A stretch of 64,000 bases of DNA from Semisulcospira habei. Taxonomy: Eukaryota; Mollusca; Gastropoda; Semisulcospiridae. Location of the stretch: contig BTPG01000007.1 of NCBI GenBank assembly GCA_036245525.1, positions 122,480,375 through 122,544,374 on the forward strand, in the 5' to 3' direction. Below, in pieces: positions 11,400 to 22,444 of the stretch. The notes beneath the pieces were generated by a model that searched no databases, was not told where the DNA came from, and saw nothing but the letters and a program-made list of their open reading frames with translations. Numbering within the stretch: the first letter of the stretch is position 1; every line of letters starts with the position of its first letter. A program made the translations under genes and the position numbers.

Positions 11400-12640
11400 A
11401 TATTAAGGCGAGAAAATAATTTGTCCAGACATTTTTGGCGAGTGAAAAATCATTTTTGGTGAAAAATGTATACGATTTTATTTATTTTCACTTATGTCCC
11501 AAAAATTATGAAACGGAGAAAAAATAAATGGAGAATAGATTTTTATGTTTGATTGCCATGTAGTTGCCACCCTCTCTAGACTCTTATCACCTGGAAAACC
11601 CCCGCCATTCTTTGATTTTTAGAGGTTGGATTGTCGTCTCTGCGATCCCCCACCCCTCCCGTCCCCGACCACACCTCACCTCACCCCTGACATTATTTGT
11701 GTCGCAGTTCGTGTGTGGATGGAATCATTTGTCCACACAACGATGTCACTTAAGCTCAGTTCTGAATATTTGAATACACGAATTTCACTATTCGATTTAC
11801 AGGACCGTCGAAATAGGACTAACGACCCCGCATTACAATCCTTATAGCTAGGACCTATAGATTAGAACAGCTTTTCTGAAAAGAGACAAAGGGAATTCCC
11901 GCTCCTCGGAAAGTCCAAGGTGAATACTATTTATACTGAGGTATGCCAGTCTGAGGTCAGAAATAAAACCTGAATCTAACGCAAAGAGGCATAGATTTTC
12001 ATCAGCTTCAGCTTCAGGGGCTAATAACAGTCTATGCCTCTTTAGAGCCTGATGGGTTTGGCTGGTGCAAAGTACTACCACGAGTGGACTGTGTACTGCG
12101 CCCGACGTGTATTTGATCAGCCAACAGTTAGGACACGGTATTATCAGGTGTATGTGTCACGGTCATACTACATGTACTATATACTCGCGGTTGTCGTGCA
12201 TATCGCTCTGAACTAGTTTAGTGATTTTACTATCGGTATAAATTCTAATGGCTGTGCTGAGTTCTACCAGCTTGAAAGTTACAACAGTACTGCTATGCAA
12301 CGTCATTGACTGACTGACTGACGGACAGACAGACAGACACAGACAGACAGACACAGACAGACAGACACAGACAGACAGACACAGACAGACTGACTGACTG
12401 ATTGTCTGACTGACAGACGGACAGACAGAAAGACACTCCGATAGACAGACACGGACAGACTGACTGACTGAACGGTTGGTTGGTTGCTCGGTTGCTTGCT
12501 TGCTTGGTTGCTTGGTTAGTTTCTTTATAAGGAACACGACTAACGGCGGGTATAATCAACAGCGAATTGTACTCATCGGTTACGGTGCAGAAATCATGCG
12601 TTACTGAAGAGCGAATGATTGTAGTGTTGGGGCAGTGGGG
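11400..12640 (+). repeat. Segmental duplication copy A
   Basis: It aligns in the same orientation with 13790-15330. Shared words include GTACTGCGCCCGACGTG, GGTCAGAAATAA and TGAACTAGTTTAGTG, and both copies run into a TGAC/GACA minisatellite. They differ by C-rich expansions and by a TIR element found only in copy B. A palindrome around CAAAGAGGCATAGA (11980-12045) resembles M2. No coding frame is conserved. Confidence 0.75.
12305..12530. repeat. TGAC/GACA and GGTTGCTT minisatellite
   Basis: Degenerate tandem CAGA and ACAGACAG units followed by TTGGTTGC units. The matching tract of copy B is 15120-15235. Confidence 0.9.
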
Positions 12641-12768
12641 CAATCGTCATTATCATGATCTGCTTGTGTGCTGCTTTCACTGACTTCAACGCTGTGAAAA
12701 TAAACAGCGTCGATACGCATATAATGACATGCCCACAGAACATCCGGTTGTCAGCTGATGTATATAGA

Positions 12769-12982
12769 TTAACTCATTCTACCCCAGACACATCACAGCA
12801 AGATAAAGATCGACCATGATAGTTCAAGGGTGATGCCAGAATAGCTTGGCGCCTGTGGGCGCCAAGCTATTCTGGCATCACCCTTGAACTATCACGGTCG
12901 ATCTGTGTCCTGCACTGCAATGCAGTCTTCAGAGGACAACGGCAACATTTGGGGATTTCGGTGATGGGGTAGAATGAGTTAA
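12769..12982. mobile_element. M1 MITE, intact, 214 bp
   Basis: TTAACTCATTCTACCCC at the left mirrors GGGGTAGAATGAGTTAA at the right. The central palindrome GATCGACCATGATAGTTC...GGCGCC is nearly perfect. The region between palindrome and right end (TGCAGTCTTCAGAGGACAAC) is not palindromic. Confidence 0.92.
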
Positions 12983-13059
12983 CTCATTGGTGACGCGCCC
13001 TATACAGATACGCGGCGAGTCGCTGCTTATCCGTATACGGCACGTCTCCAATGAGCTAA
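12979..13059. mobile_element. M8 MITE sharing a TTAA with the adjacent M1
   Basis: It starts at the same TTAA that closes the M1 copy. TTAACTCATTGGTGACG pairs with CGTCTCCAATGAGCTAA. Confidence 0.8.
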
Positions 13060-13066
13060 GATTGTG

Positions 13067-13359
<293 letters not shown>

Positions 13360-13462
13360 ATAGTATAGCTACTATATGTACAGTGTCCATAACCCATTAC
13401 ATCCAGAGCTAGGGCTGATCTATTATTATGTGTGTATTGTCCTAGGAAGGCTACATTACAGA

Positions 13463-13566
13463 TTAGGAGTAAGATCAACCATTTTAGTTCAAGGGGGTGC
13501 CAGAATAGATGGGGCGCCTCAGGAGATATGTTTTTTCTGGCAACACCCTAGAAACATCATAGTCAA
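13463..13566. mobile_element. Degenerate M1 MITE
   Basis: Recognisable arms (AGTTCAAGGGGGTGCCAGAATA and a decayed complement) and a GGCGCC centre. The ends are lost. Confidence 0.6.
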
Positions 13567-13654
13567 AGTAATTTCAAGCAGTATCAAGATGAAAAGGGTT
13601 AAGAGCCTAGGAGGGCGCAGTTCCCCGACCCCACCCGCCTCCCCCCAAGCAAAA

Positions 13655-14220
13655 ATAAGGGGGTAGAGGTGGGGTGGGGTGGGGTAGGGGTGGGGGTGGG
13701 GTGTGGTGGGGTGGGGGGCTAAAATATCCCCTGCCTCCTCCGACCGACCGACCCTCGGTCCACCCTCCACCCCCAAATATTTTTAGAGAGAACAATTATT
13801 CGGGGAGAAAAAAAAATCTTTCATGAATTTGTTTAATGATTTTATACATTTGTATTATTAAATGGAGAAAAAAGTAATCATATTTATGTTTTTTTTCTGT
13901 GACCAGGTTAGACTGTCGGTTGTCCCCGGCCCCCCCTCCCTGTCCTCTCCATCCCAGTCCGCCCCCCTCCATTCTCCCCCCCCCCTCCCCCCTCCTCCCC
14001 CCCCCCCCCCGACACACACACCCACACACCACCACCAGATTTTTCGAGATTAGATTGTAGCATCACCTATTTACCCCTCACCCCCTCCACACCCAAACCC
14101 CTCTCCTCACCCAAACGCCGACCCCCCCCCCTAACCCCCCCCCCAACCTCCCCCCCCGACCCCCCCTCCCCACCCCCTTCCTCTCCATCCCACCGACCCA
14201 CCCCCGACCCCAACCATCCT
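13655..14220. repeat. G-rich then C-rich homopolymer-like tracts
   Basis: Runs of GGGG and GGGGTGGGG at 13659-13721 switch to runs of C up to 14 long at 13925-14220, inside copy B. They are candidates for G-quadruplexes on opposite strands. Proline/glycine frames here are artefacts. Confidence 0.85.
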
Positions 14221-15330
14221 ACCCCTTACATTATTTGCGTCATCAACGGTTAGTATGTGAATTTAAAAATTTTAAAAATAAAATCACTTCCAAATGCTCA
14301 TTTCAAAACTTTTAACACAGGAAGTTGATGTTCGAATTACAGACGACCGACTGAGATAGGACTAATGTGAACTGTGTACTACAACCGATAAATGAGGTCA
14401 GCTATTCTAAAAGCAGACACAAGGAATTCCCGTTCCTCGAAAATCCCAAGACAAACACTACTTATGTTCTGCGTGGACGTAGACCTGACACAAAGGTGTT
14501 TGGTAGTCTGAGGTCAGAAATAACATCTGACATCTAACGGAAAGAGGCATAGATTTTCATCTATGCCTCTTTAGAGCCTGATGGGTTTGGCTGATGAGTA
14601 CCGCGAGTGGACCGTGTACTGCGCCCGACGTGTATTTGATCAGCTAACAGTTAGGACACGGTATTTTCAGGTGTATGTATCACGGTCATAATACATGTAC
14701 TATATACTCGTCAAGTTGTTGTCGTGCATGTCGCTCTGAACTAGTTTAGTGGTTTTACTGTCAATGCCTTCTAGTGCTCCTACCAAATCCAGACCAAAAA
14801 GGTGACTGCCAAGCGTGTAAAATGCAGAGAAGAACCCAACGGAGAAAGAAACACGCTTAGAAAAGACAGTTACATCACAATTTATTATTTATTATTTATT
14901 TATTTATTTATTTATTTATGTGTAGAGTTGCCACATTTCTTCTTCGATAAGACAAGTAGCGACTGATCTCTATACTTGTTTGTTTGTCTATTTTGAATAA
15001 GGGTGTTTACCCGAAATATTAATAAATTGTGTTGTAACTGTCTTTACTAAGCGTGTTTCTTTCTCCGTTGGGTTCTTCTCTAGTGTTTCTACCAACTTGA
15101 AAGTTACAGCATTACTGACATGCATCGCATTGACTGACTGGATGACTGACTGACTGACGGACAAAAAGACACAGACAGACAGACTGACCGGTTGCTATTT
15201 GGTTTCCTGCTTGCTCGCTTGCTTGCTTGCTTTATTAGGAACTACGACTGACGGCTGGTTTAGGCAACAGCTAATTGTACTCATCGGTTATGGTGCAGAA
15301 ATCATGCTTAGTAACGAAGGATTATCATAT
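13790..15330 (+). repeat. Segmental duplication copy B
   Basis: It is homologous to 11400-12640. It is longer because of the C-rich expansion and an inserted element at 14826-15081 that splits the sequence matching TCTACCAGCTTGAAAGTTAC in copy A. Confidence 0.75.
14826..15081. mobile_element. 256-bp element with 62-bp terminal inverted repeats
   Basis: AGAGAAGAACCCAACGGAG... and its reverse complement form terminal arms of 62 bp with about two mismatches. CTAGTG-TCCTACCA-like words lie near both sides. It is non-coding. The family is unknown; it resembles a DNA-transposon MITE or foldback element. Confidence 0.85.
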
Positions 15331-15334
15331 TCGG

Positions 15335-15880
15335 TCAGTGAGAGAAATCAACGTTACTATTATCTGTTTGTGTGGCACTTTCACTGACTTTAAAATTGTG
15401 ACCAAAAAAAACAACAACAAAAAAAAACATCCATGGTGTTGAAATGTGTCTTCCGATTTATGCATAATTGTACTTTAAAGTACCATTTTTGTTTGTTATG
15501 CTTTGTCGACACTCCTAATGAACTTTAGCAGCAGTTTGGACACGCAGCAAAAGCACACGCGTAATCGCACTTATTTATTCTGCGCTGCCGTAAGTGTGTC
15601 AATCTATGTTTAACTGTTTCTCGTACTGAAAGGGTTGTATTTCTAGAACGGAGGGGAGTCATTGTCAGATTACTCGATATAAAGACGACGTGTGCTGAAC
15701 TGGATTGTCCTGTTTCTAAATCAACCATAAGTAGAACTGTGTGTAGCGTTTCGTAACCATCTATTACAGAAGTGTATCTTTGAATATTTACGGCGGTAGT
15801 GGGCCTTTAATTTCGAATGTGCTGTTTTCATCACGATAATGCATGTCAGGGTATGGATTTTTTGTTAACAGGCAGGTGAT
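15335..15880. other. No recognisable feature
   Basis: A/T-rich sequence with a poly(A)-like patch at 15408-15427. A short - frame at 15525-15728 has no domain. Confidence 0.4.
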
Positions 15881-15881
15881 A

Positions 15882-16095
15882 TTAACTCATTCTACCCCAA
15901 CACCAAAATCCCCAAATTTTGCCGTTGTCCTCTGAAGACTGCACTCTAGTGCAGTACACAGATCGACCATGATAGTTCAAGGGTGATGCCAGAATAGCTT
16001 GGCGCCCATAGGCGCCAAGCTATTCTGGCATCACCCTTGAACTATCATGGTCGACCCTTATCTTGCTGTGGTGTGTCTGGGGTAGAATGAGTTAA
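15882..16095. mobile_element. M1 MITE, intact, 214 bp, inverted
   Basis: TTAA at both ends and the same length as the copy at 12769, in the opposite orientation (non-palindromic flank on the left). Confidence 0.92.
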
Positions 16096-16194
16096 ATAAA
16101 GTTCTGATGTGTGTAAATATGAACAGATTCATTTGTTTTCGTCAGTCTATCCGTTGGCTCCTTCCAATAATCTATTCGTCTGTTCAGAAAATCG

Positions 16195-16262
16195 TCCATC
16201 TATCTATCCATCCATCCATCCATCTGTCCATCCATCCCCCAGTATCGATCCAGCCGTCCATA
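16195..16262. repeat. (ATCC)n microsatellite
   Basis: Tandem ATCC and ATCT units just before the M3 copy. Confidence 0.9.
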
Positions 16263-16266
16263 TGTT

Positions 16267-17083
16267 CCCCAGTGGGAAAACGTCTACGAGCCCACGACGG
16301 CCGCATTCGTGCGCGGGCCCACTGCAGCCGTCGTGTGCCCGAGTGTTACGTTCGTGGTTGTGTTATTCTTTTTAGGGCATGTCTGTGTTGATCATAGGAA
16401 AAGATCTAGTGTTCGGTTGAGTTATTTTAGATTAGAAGCACGTACCTTTTTAGTATGATTCGTTTCCTTTTTCATGGAGGATTGCGATTTTTTTTTTTTT
16501 GTGTGTGTGACTAAAATGTTCCACATACCCTAACTTGTAGCAAAGTCCTATCTAGATTAAGCTGGAAGGTTCTGAAAAAGGCGCGATTTTTCCAGTGACC
16601 TCAAAAATGACGTCAAAGTTCTGTAGTATACATGTTGGTTACATTTCAAGACGTTTGCGTAATGCACCTAGATTTTAGTGGAAGATTGTTGAAAAATCCA
16701 GAGTGTTCCTTTTAATTAGTATTAATGATTTTAGTTACGTTTTTTTCTGATTGGTTGAGTTGTGTAATTTGCAAAATTGTTCTGGAAATCTGTGATAGTA
16801 TAAAAGAGTGTGTTAGAAAGCATATGCATGCATTGTAAGAGACAGTGTATCAAAATGAGGATGCATCTGTGAGAGATCATGTATCAAAGTGTGGATGCAT
16901 TGTGCTGAGAGTGCATCGTGAGAATAAAGTACTATTGGAACTGTTACTCAAGTGTGGCCTACAACCTTGTGCCACGTTTCACGAGTTGCAACTGAGTGAG
17001 GTTTTTCTACAAAAAAAACCTACGTGCGTGTGTCTAGTGTGATTACATGATTCTACGAACACAGAGGACCTTTGCTTACTGGG
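16267..17083. mobile_element. M3 MITE split by a solo LTR
   Basis: The left part, CCCAGTGGG...CCCACGACGGCCGC, and the right end, GACCTTTGCTTACTGGGG, form one M3 element once 16344-17061 is taken out. Confidence 0.75.
16344..17061 (+). mobile_element. Solo LTR, about 718 bp
   Basis: It starts TGTTACG and ends CGAACA. A TATA-like AGTATAAAAGAG lies at 16796-16807, with AATAAA near 16923. It matches LTRs at 28668, 31696-35285 and 48328. Five-base flanks CCGAG and CAGAG are probable target duplications. No internal region is attached. Confidence 0.85.
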
Positions 17084-17087
17084 GACA

Positions 17088-17330
17088 TCCTTCCATCCAT
17101 CCATCCATCCATCTATCCATCTATCCATCCATCCATCCATCCATCCATCCATATATCTTTCCATCCATCCATCCATCCATCCATTCGTCCGTCCTTCTTT
17201 CCGTCCGTCCGTTCGCCCGTCATTTAGTCAGTCAATCAGTCACTCTCTCCATCCATCGATTCAAACATCCACCAATCCTACCACCCACAATTCAAACCAT
17301 CCATCCATACATCCGGCCGACATTCCGTTC
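17088..17330. repeat. (ATCC)n and degenerate derivatives
   Basis: A long ATCC/GTCC tandem repeat grading into variants. From 17331 to 17730 nothing recognisable is seen apart from an AAC-rich run at 17460-17502. Confidence 0.9.
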
Positions 17331-17734
17331 AATCATTATCAGTTGTTCGAACGTTGTTTTTTCCTTCACTTCGTCACAGCCTGAGGAAAGGAACGTGTTC
17401 TCACGATTTGCATCAATTTACAGTATTTATCTCTTCAGCTCAGTGCACGTGAGAAAAAGAACAACAACAAAAACAATAACAACCACAACAATAACAACAA
17501 CTGGCTTCTTTGACGGTGAACGGAGGAAATATAAATACTGTGTAACTGACACATACCAGTAACGTCTTTGATCACATCTTGTGCCGAAGGACGTAAAATT
17601 CAAACATAAAATAATCAAGATGAGTATTTCATCCCAAAGTCTACCGTATTGTTTTGGAGCTCAGATGCGTTTATCTTTTAGTAACATTCAGAGTTGTTTA
17701 TATTTTTAGGCTTATTATGCTGATCCATTTTCCT

Positions 17735-18180
17735 CCTCTCTAAGCCAACCTCTGATCAACACACATGTCGGCGCACCTCAATAAAGACGGACACACGGCG
17801 CTTCCCGACATTAGTACGCTCTGTGGGCTCGTGTAGGAACAGGAATCCATTTCCTTCTACTCTAACCCACCCTCTGATCCACACACACTGGGACACAGAA
17901 ATAAATCGGACACACGGCGATTCCCGCCATTCGTAAGCTCTGTGGTCTGGCGTAGCATAGCTATTCTGAAGAATAATAGCACGAGCAGCGAAATGACGTC
18001 ACTTCAAGCGTCACGTCATGGCATCATTATTCCCACGACGCCGTGTTCATAGAGGCGACTCGATGTTATACGTCACTCATTGCTGTACTAATATTTGACG
18101 TATCAGAGAATCAACTTTGCAATTTTCTTGCTGATTTTCACTCCTGGGGCTTACAGGTCACAATTTGACCTAATCCTACC
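17735..18180. repeat. Dispersed repeat with an internal tandem pair
   Basis: Two related units (CTCTGATCAACACACA and CTCTGATCCACACACAC, each followed by GGACACACGGCG) precede a segment with TGACGTCACTTCAAG and CACGTCATGGCATC. Parts recur at 38714-38910, 39985-40085 and 18765-18830. The family is unknown. Confidence 0.65.
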
Positions 18181-18191
18181 CCTGGGCCGGG

Positions 18192-18400
18192 ACAATCAGC
18201 AGGCGCAGTGGTTAAGGCGCCTGCCACCAATGTCAAAGGTGGGAGGTTCGAAAACGGGTTCCGGCGTCGGACTTTTCTCCTCTGGTAAGTGTCACCGTTA
18301 ATTCGGGCGGACCGTCGGGGGTTCTTTCTCCGGGTACTCCGGTTCTTCCACCCCACCCCCCACCCCACCCCTCACCCCCCACACTTTGGTACCGGTTTCA
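18192..18400 (+). mobile_element. tRNA-derived SINE, second type
   Basis: The head has box A-like GCGCAGTGGTTAAGGCG and box B-like GGAGGTTCGAAAAC, followed by a body with GACCGTCGGGGGTTC and TCTCCGGGTACTCCGG. It is not a true tRNA gene: the acceptor stem does not close. From 18400 to 19250 nothing is recognisable. Confidence 0.65.
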
Positions 18401-19257
18401 GGCCACTTTACAAATTTCAAATACAAGCGATCAAAAATCTCTGTAACTTCAGTAGCTGAACTGGCCCTTCGTCTGTCTTGTACTGTGTTTGTCTTAAATG
18501 GCGTAAATCCGTGTCTGTTACGTGAGTGTGCGTGTTGGGTTTCAGTTCGCGGCGCTTTGAGTCGATTTGCCCAAAAATTGAGTAAAGGCCTATATAATAA
18601 CGGTATTATTATTATAATAACGGTATTATGTTTTACGTAAACATTGTTCATGAAACATCATATGCAGGTATTAATCAGAAGATACTTTTATCGTAACAGA
18701 AAACTTGAAGTTATGTTAGCTGTTTTACAAATTACTCCGAAAAAGTAGTGCAGAAAATTGTCTGATTTTCACCCTATGGCATACAGGTCACAATTGACCT
18801 ACCGTACCCGACAGCCGAGACAAACTGTAGGCTTATGTAAATAACATAAAAAATACGAAAAATCATGCGATTATTAATGAGAAGACTTTTTGTCGTATAA
18901 AAGATTCAATTGTTTTCAGATTAGCCCATATAATTCATGAAATTAATGAAAAAACGTGAAAATATATTTTTCAAAAAATATTTAATTATCAATCAAACGG
19001 TTCTAGAGTTACAATGCTGGTTAACGAACTCATTCAGTATGTCCCTTTTATCTAACTATTAGCAAAATATATAGTAAAACATAAGAAAAAATACGGACTC
19101 TAGTGTGGATCAACCGGTTTTTGTGAAACGGCTATTTTCTCGCAAATGAGCATCTTAATTTTTTTTAAAATCGAAAAAAGCTCTCGAAATTATTCTTTTA
19201 GGGGCAGTATCATAAATTTCAAGCTTGTCCGTCCTTCAACGCGGGCTCTAGTCGCTG

Positions 19258-19378
<121 letters not shown>

Positions 19379-19686
19379 AAAAGCACGTTTTCTAGCAGGG
19401 TTTGTGTAGCTAGACGTGACGTCATTTTTATCTTCTTACTTCTTTGCCAGAATTTCTGCCCCGCACGCCAAAAACGTCATTGCAAGCCCCGGAATGCGCT
19501 CGCTCCGACCAGCCCCATTTCAAAGTCTACCGTATTTTCAATATGGTAGACACAAAACACACCAAGAAAATACATTACTCTAAGCTGAGTCTGTACATTT
19601 CAACGTGATTGAACACACCCACACAGATTGTGCCATCAGTACAAGGCATCAGAGATTAGATAGTCACTGTCGTCATGAGTGTGAAA

Positions 19687-19780
19687 CCCGGTAAGCAAAA
19701 AAACTATCGGGCCGACGTGGACTGCAGACTGCCCGCGCAAAGTTGTGCGCAGGCCAACGTCGGCCCGAGGACCTTTGCTA
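19687..19780. mobile_element. M3 MITE
   Basis: GCAAAAAAACTATCGGGCCG pairs with CGTCGGCCCGAGGACC...TTTGC around a CGCGCAAAGTTGTGCGC loop arm. Confidence 0.75.
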
Positions 19781-20083
19781 AATGAAAAAATACAGTTCGC
19801 GTACTAGTACAGCTGATATCACTATCATTTTCAGCGTGATCTTCTGGGAAAAGAAGGACTGACCAGCTCAAAGGTTGTGTATAAATTAATCAGGCGCCCA
19901 CCTAATGCGGCACGTATCCTTGAGCTGCTGCGATCCATCTCCGACGACCTTAAAATTGTACGAAGTGCTATTTCGAGAAGTTATCAGAACATACTCCTAA
20001 GAGCCTTTCGTCCGAACGTCAAAAAGATAAACATAGAAACTGTGATTACGTTATGGTATAGAGCGCAGGATCCGTCTGCAAGA

Positions 20084-20142
20084 GGCATAGATTCACATGA
20101 GCCCCTACAATGCAGGGGCTCATAAGAATCTATACCTGTTGC
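20084..20142. mobile_element. M2 hairpin upstream of the second TRIM gene
   Basis: GCAAGAGGCATAGATTCACA pairs with a decayed complement around CAATGCAGGGG. It lies 430 bp upstream of the ATG at 20572. Confidence 0.75.
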
Positions 20143-20269
20143 TGGGTAAGCTCGGCTCATGTACGTCTTCACAATTTGAGCAACTTTTTCATTTCGACAG
20201 ACAGCCCGGAACGAATGATCTCTCTAATGATCACGCCCACTTTGGATAAATCTCCGTCGCCTCTGAGTT

Positions 20270-20386
20270 CTGTCCCAGTGCGCAAAGGCCATCGGGCCGA
20301 TGTCGGCCGCTTTTGGCCCGCGCACTGTTGTGCGCGGGCCAACGGCGGCAGACGTCGGCCCGATGGCCGTTTGCGCTTTGGGGTGG
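20270..20386. mobile_element. M3 MITE, near-perfect palindrome
   Basis: CCCAGTGCGCAAAGGCCATC pairs with GATGGCCGTTTGCGC...GGG, with a central CGCGCACTGTTGTGCGCG. It is about 190 bp upstream of the TRIM start, so it probably lies in the promoter or 5' UTR. Confidence 0.85.
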
Positions 20387-20571
20387 TGATAAACTGTTGA
20401 CTGACGTTTTTTGGTGACGGGATATGTGCTAGGTAGTAGATAATCACACGATAACTCCGAACGGTGAGTTTGTGCAGCTGTATTTACAGTCCAGACACGC
20501 GGAGAGCTCACACGAGCATACATTTCACCGTAATAACCCAGATACTAACAAACCAGCCTACAAGCGACCCA

Positions 20572-22323
20572 ATGGCGACGGGAGGAAGTCCTGGGGGCGA
20601 CGCCATAGCCAGAAAAAGGGAGTGTTTGAAATGCTCTGTGTGTTGCTGTATCTTCACGGCGCCTAAGATTCTCCCCTGCTTCCACACGTTCTGCGAAAAG
20701 TGCCTGAAACGTCTGGCAGATGAGCATCCTGGGGGTACATTTCCATGTCCGTCCTGTCGCAAGGAGACCGCAGTGCCCCCTGGAGGAGTGAAGGATTTCC
20801 AGAACAACTTCTACATCGACGAAAAGGATCTGGACAATGCGAAAGACAGCTCCCTGTGCGGGATACATCATGAACAGATGAAGTATTTCTGTAATGTGTG
20901 TGAGCAGGCGTTGTGCCTAAGCTGTAAAGTGACCGACCATGAACTTCACGAAACTAGGGACTTAGCCAAAGCTGCCGAGAGCGCGGAAATTCAGCTCAAT
21001 CAAGCCAGAGACCGACTGAAAGTTCACCTCACTGAGTCGGAGAAGAACATTGAATTCGCGCAGCAACAGCGGCAAGCTGTGAAAGACAAGCAGTCGGCCC
21101 TGCTAATAGCCATCCGCAACAGGCACGCCACACTGCAGGCAGCCATCGACAGATACCGGGACGAAGCTGTGACCGTACTGTGCGCAGTCGCTGAAGGCAT
21201 TATTGCTATTACAGAAGTAGAAATATTCTCCATCAAAGAAAATATTAAGGAGCTCAACAAACCATACGAGTTAATCCAGCACGCTTTGGATAGCGACAAC
21301 ATCTGTGAGCTGGTGACTGCGGCCGTAGAAGTCAAGTCCGGACGTGGCAGCGAGGAAGCCGTGCAGAAGCTGACTACTAGTAAACAGATGACTACCGTCT
21401 CCCGTCCTGTCCTCCGTTACAGCGGCCAGACCGACGCCACTTTACAGCGCATGCGTGACTACATTGGTGGCGCGGACAGGATGGAGATGGAAGTGTTAGC
21501 GCCTGAAGTGACCGTAATGGAGCAGTTCCGGTGTCGTGATGATCCGGACACTGACATTTATCATTTGTGCCCTATGACTGACTATAGCGTGTGGATTTCC
21601 TATGAGCCGTTCTGCGCGTTGAATATCGGGGTGTCTTCAGAAAAGTTTAGCTCGGATGGTAAAGTGATCAACACAGTCACCGATGCTACTGGAAGGACAA
21701 CGCTGGCGAGGAAACAAAACGGCTGGAATATACGTCCACAGCCAAAGCCTGGATCAATCTGTACGTATGCCAAGAAATGTGATTCTGGCTTGATCGTTTC
21801 TTATCGACTGGACAACGACCTGGCCGGGAAGGCAGTTGTGAAAACTAGCCATCTGGAGTCAAATAATTTGTCGGAGACGGTAACGGTCGAGCTTTTCACC
21901 ATCAGATGTGAGCCCCATCGTGCATTCGACGTTGACGCCAGCGAGCAGCTGTTTGTGGTGCTGGAAGAAGGGAAGACACCAGATTTCCAGCGCACAGTGC
22001 AGCTGTACCGACGAAAAAAACAAAAAAGCATCGCTACGTACAGCCCGCCTGTAGCGCCGTTCCAGCCGTCGGACGTGTGTTTCTACAGGCTGGGCGGCCA
22101 TGAGGTGCTGCTGGTGGCTGATGAGCTGAACGACGCCATCCACGTGGTGAACATGCAGGACGGGCGCCTGAGCTTCGCGCGCTACCTGTCCCCGGGCTGT
22201 CCGCTGCTGGTGCAGCCCACGGCGCTCAACACGGACATGAGAGGCCGCCTGTGGGTCGCTTGTAGGGGCGGCAGGATTCTCACTTGTACACCATTATCTA
22301 CAGCACAGACTCAGGAAAGGTAA
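20572..22323 (+). CDS. TRIM-family E3 ubiquitin ligase-like protein, paralogue of the gene at 1622
   Basis: A single-exon frame of 583 codons. The ATG at 20572 aligns with the first gene's start; the frame stays open upstream to 20464. RING: C21, C24, C36, H38, C41, C44, C59 and C62, the same positions as in the paralogue. B-box 2: C96, H99, C107, C110, C115, C118, H122 and H125. A coiled-coil-like segment covers about 140-270 and an NHL-like end runs from about residue 465. Predicted role: RING-dependent ubiquitin transfer, substrate unknown. Most of the protein is clearly homologous but diverged; bases 22036-22259 differ from 3077-3300 at only two positions, both amino-acid changing. The promoter side carries M2 and M3 MITEs and an M3 lies 48 bp past the stop. 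Confidence 0.9.
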   Translation: MATGGSPGGDAIARKRECLKCSVCCCIFTAPKILPCFHTFCEKCLKRLADEHPGGTFPCPSCRKETAVPPGGVKDFQNNFYIDEKDLDNAKDSSLCGIHHEQMKYFCNVCEQALCLSCKVTDHELHETRDLAKAAESAEIQLNQARDRLKVHLTESEKNIEFAQQQRQAVKDKQSALLIAIRNRHATLQAAIDRYRDEAVTVLCAVAEGIIAITEVEIFSIKENIKELNKPYELIQHALDSDNICELVTAAVEVKSGRGSEEAVQKLTTSKQMTTVSRPVLRYSGQTDATLQRMRDYIGGADRMEMEVLAPEVTVMEQFRCRDDPDTDIYHLCPMTDYSVWISYEPFCALNIGVSSEKFSSDGKVINTVTDATGRTTLARKQNGWNIRPQPKPGSICTYAKKCDSGLIVSYRLDNDLAGKAVVKTSHLESNNLSETVTVELFTIRCEPHRAFDVDASEQLFVVLEEGKTPDFQRTVQLYRRKKQKSIATYSPPVAPFQPSDVCFYRLGGHEVLLVADELNDAIHVVNMQDGRLSFARYLSPGCPLLVQPTALNTDMRGRLWVACRGGRILTCTPLSTAQTQER

Positions 22324-22370
22324 TTACTGTAAACTGCAGAACACACATGATGCAATTGTTATTTAGCACA

Positions 22371-22441
22371 TACCCAATACGCAAAAGGCCATCGGGGTGA
22401 CTGCGGCCGTCCTATGCCCGATGGCCTTTGCGCACAGGGTA
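22371..22441. mobile_element. Short M3 MITE in the 3' flank of the TRIM gene
   Basis: CCCAATACGCAAAAGGCCAT pairs with ATGGCCTTTGCGCACAGGG, with a short centre. If the transcript extends this far, it forms a hairpin in the 3' UTR. Confidence 0.8.
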
Positions 22442-22444
22442 TAA

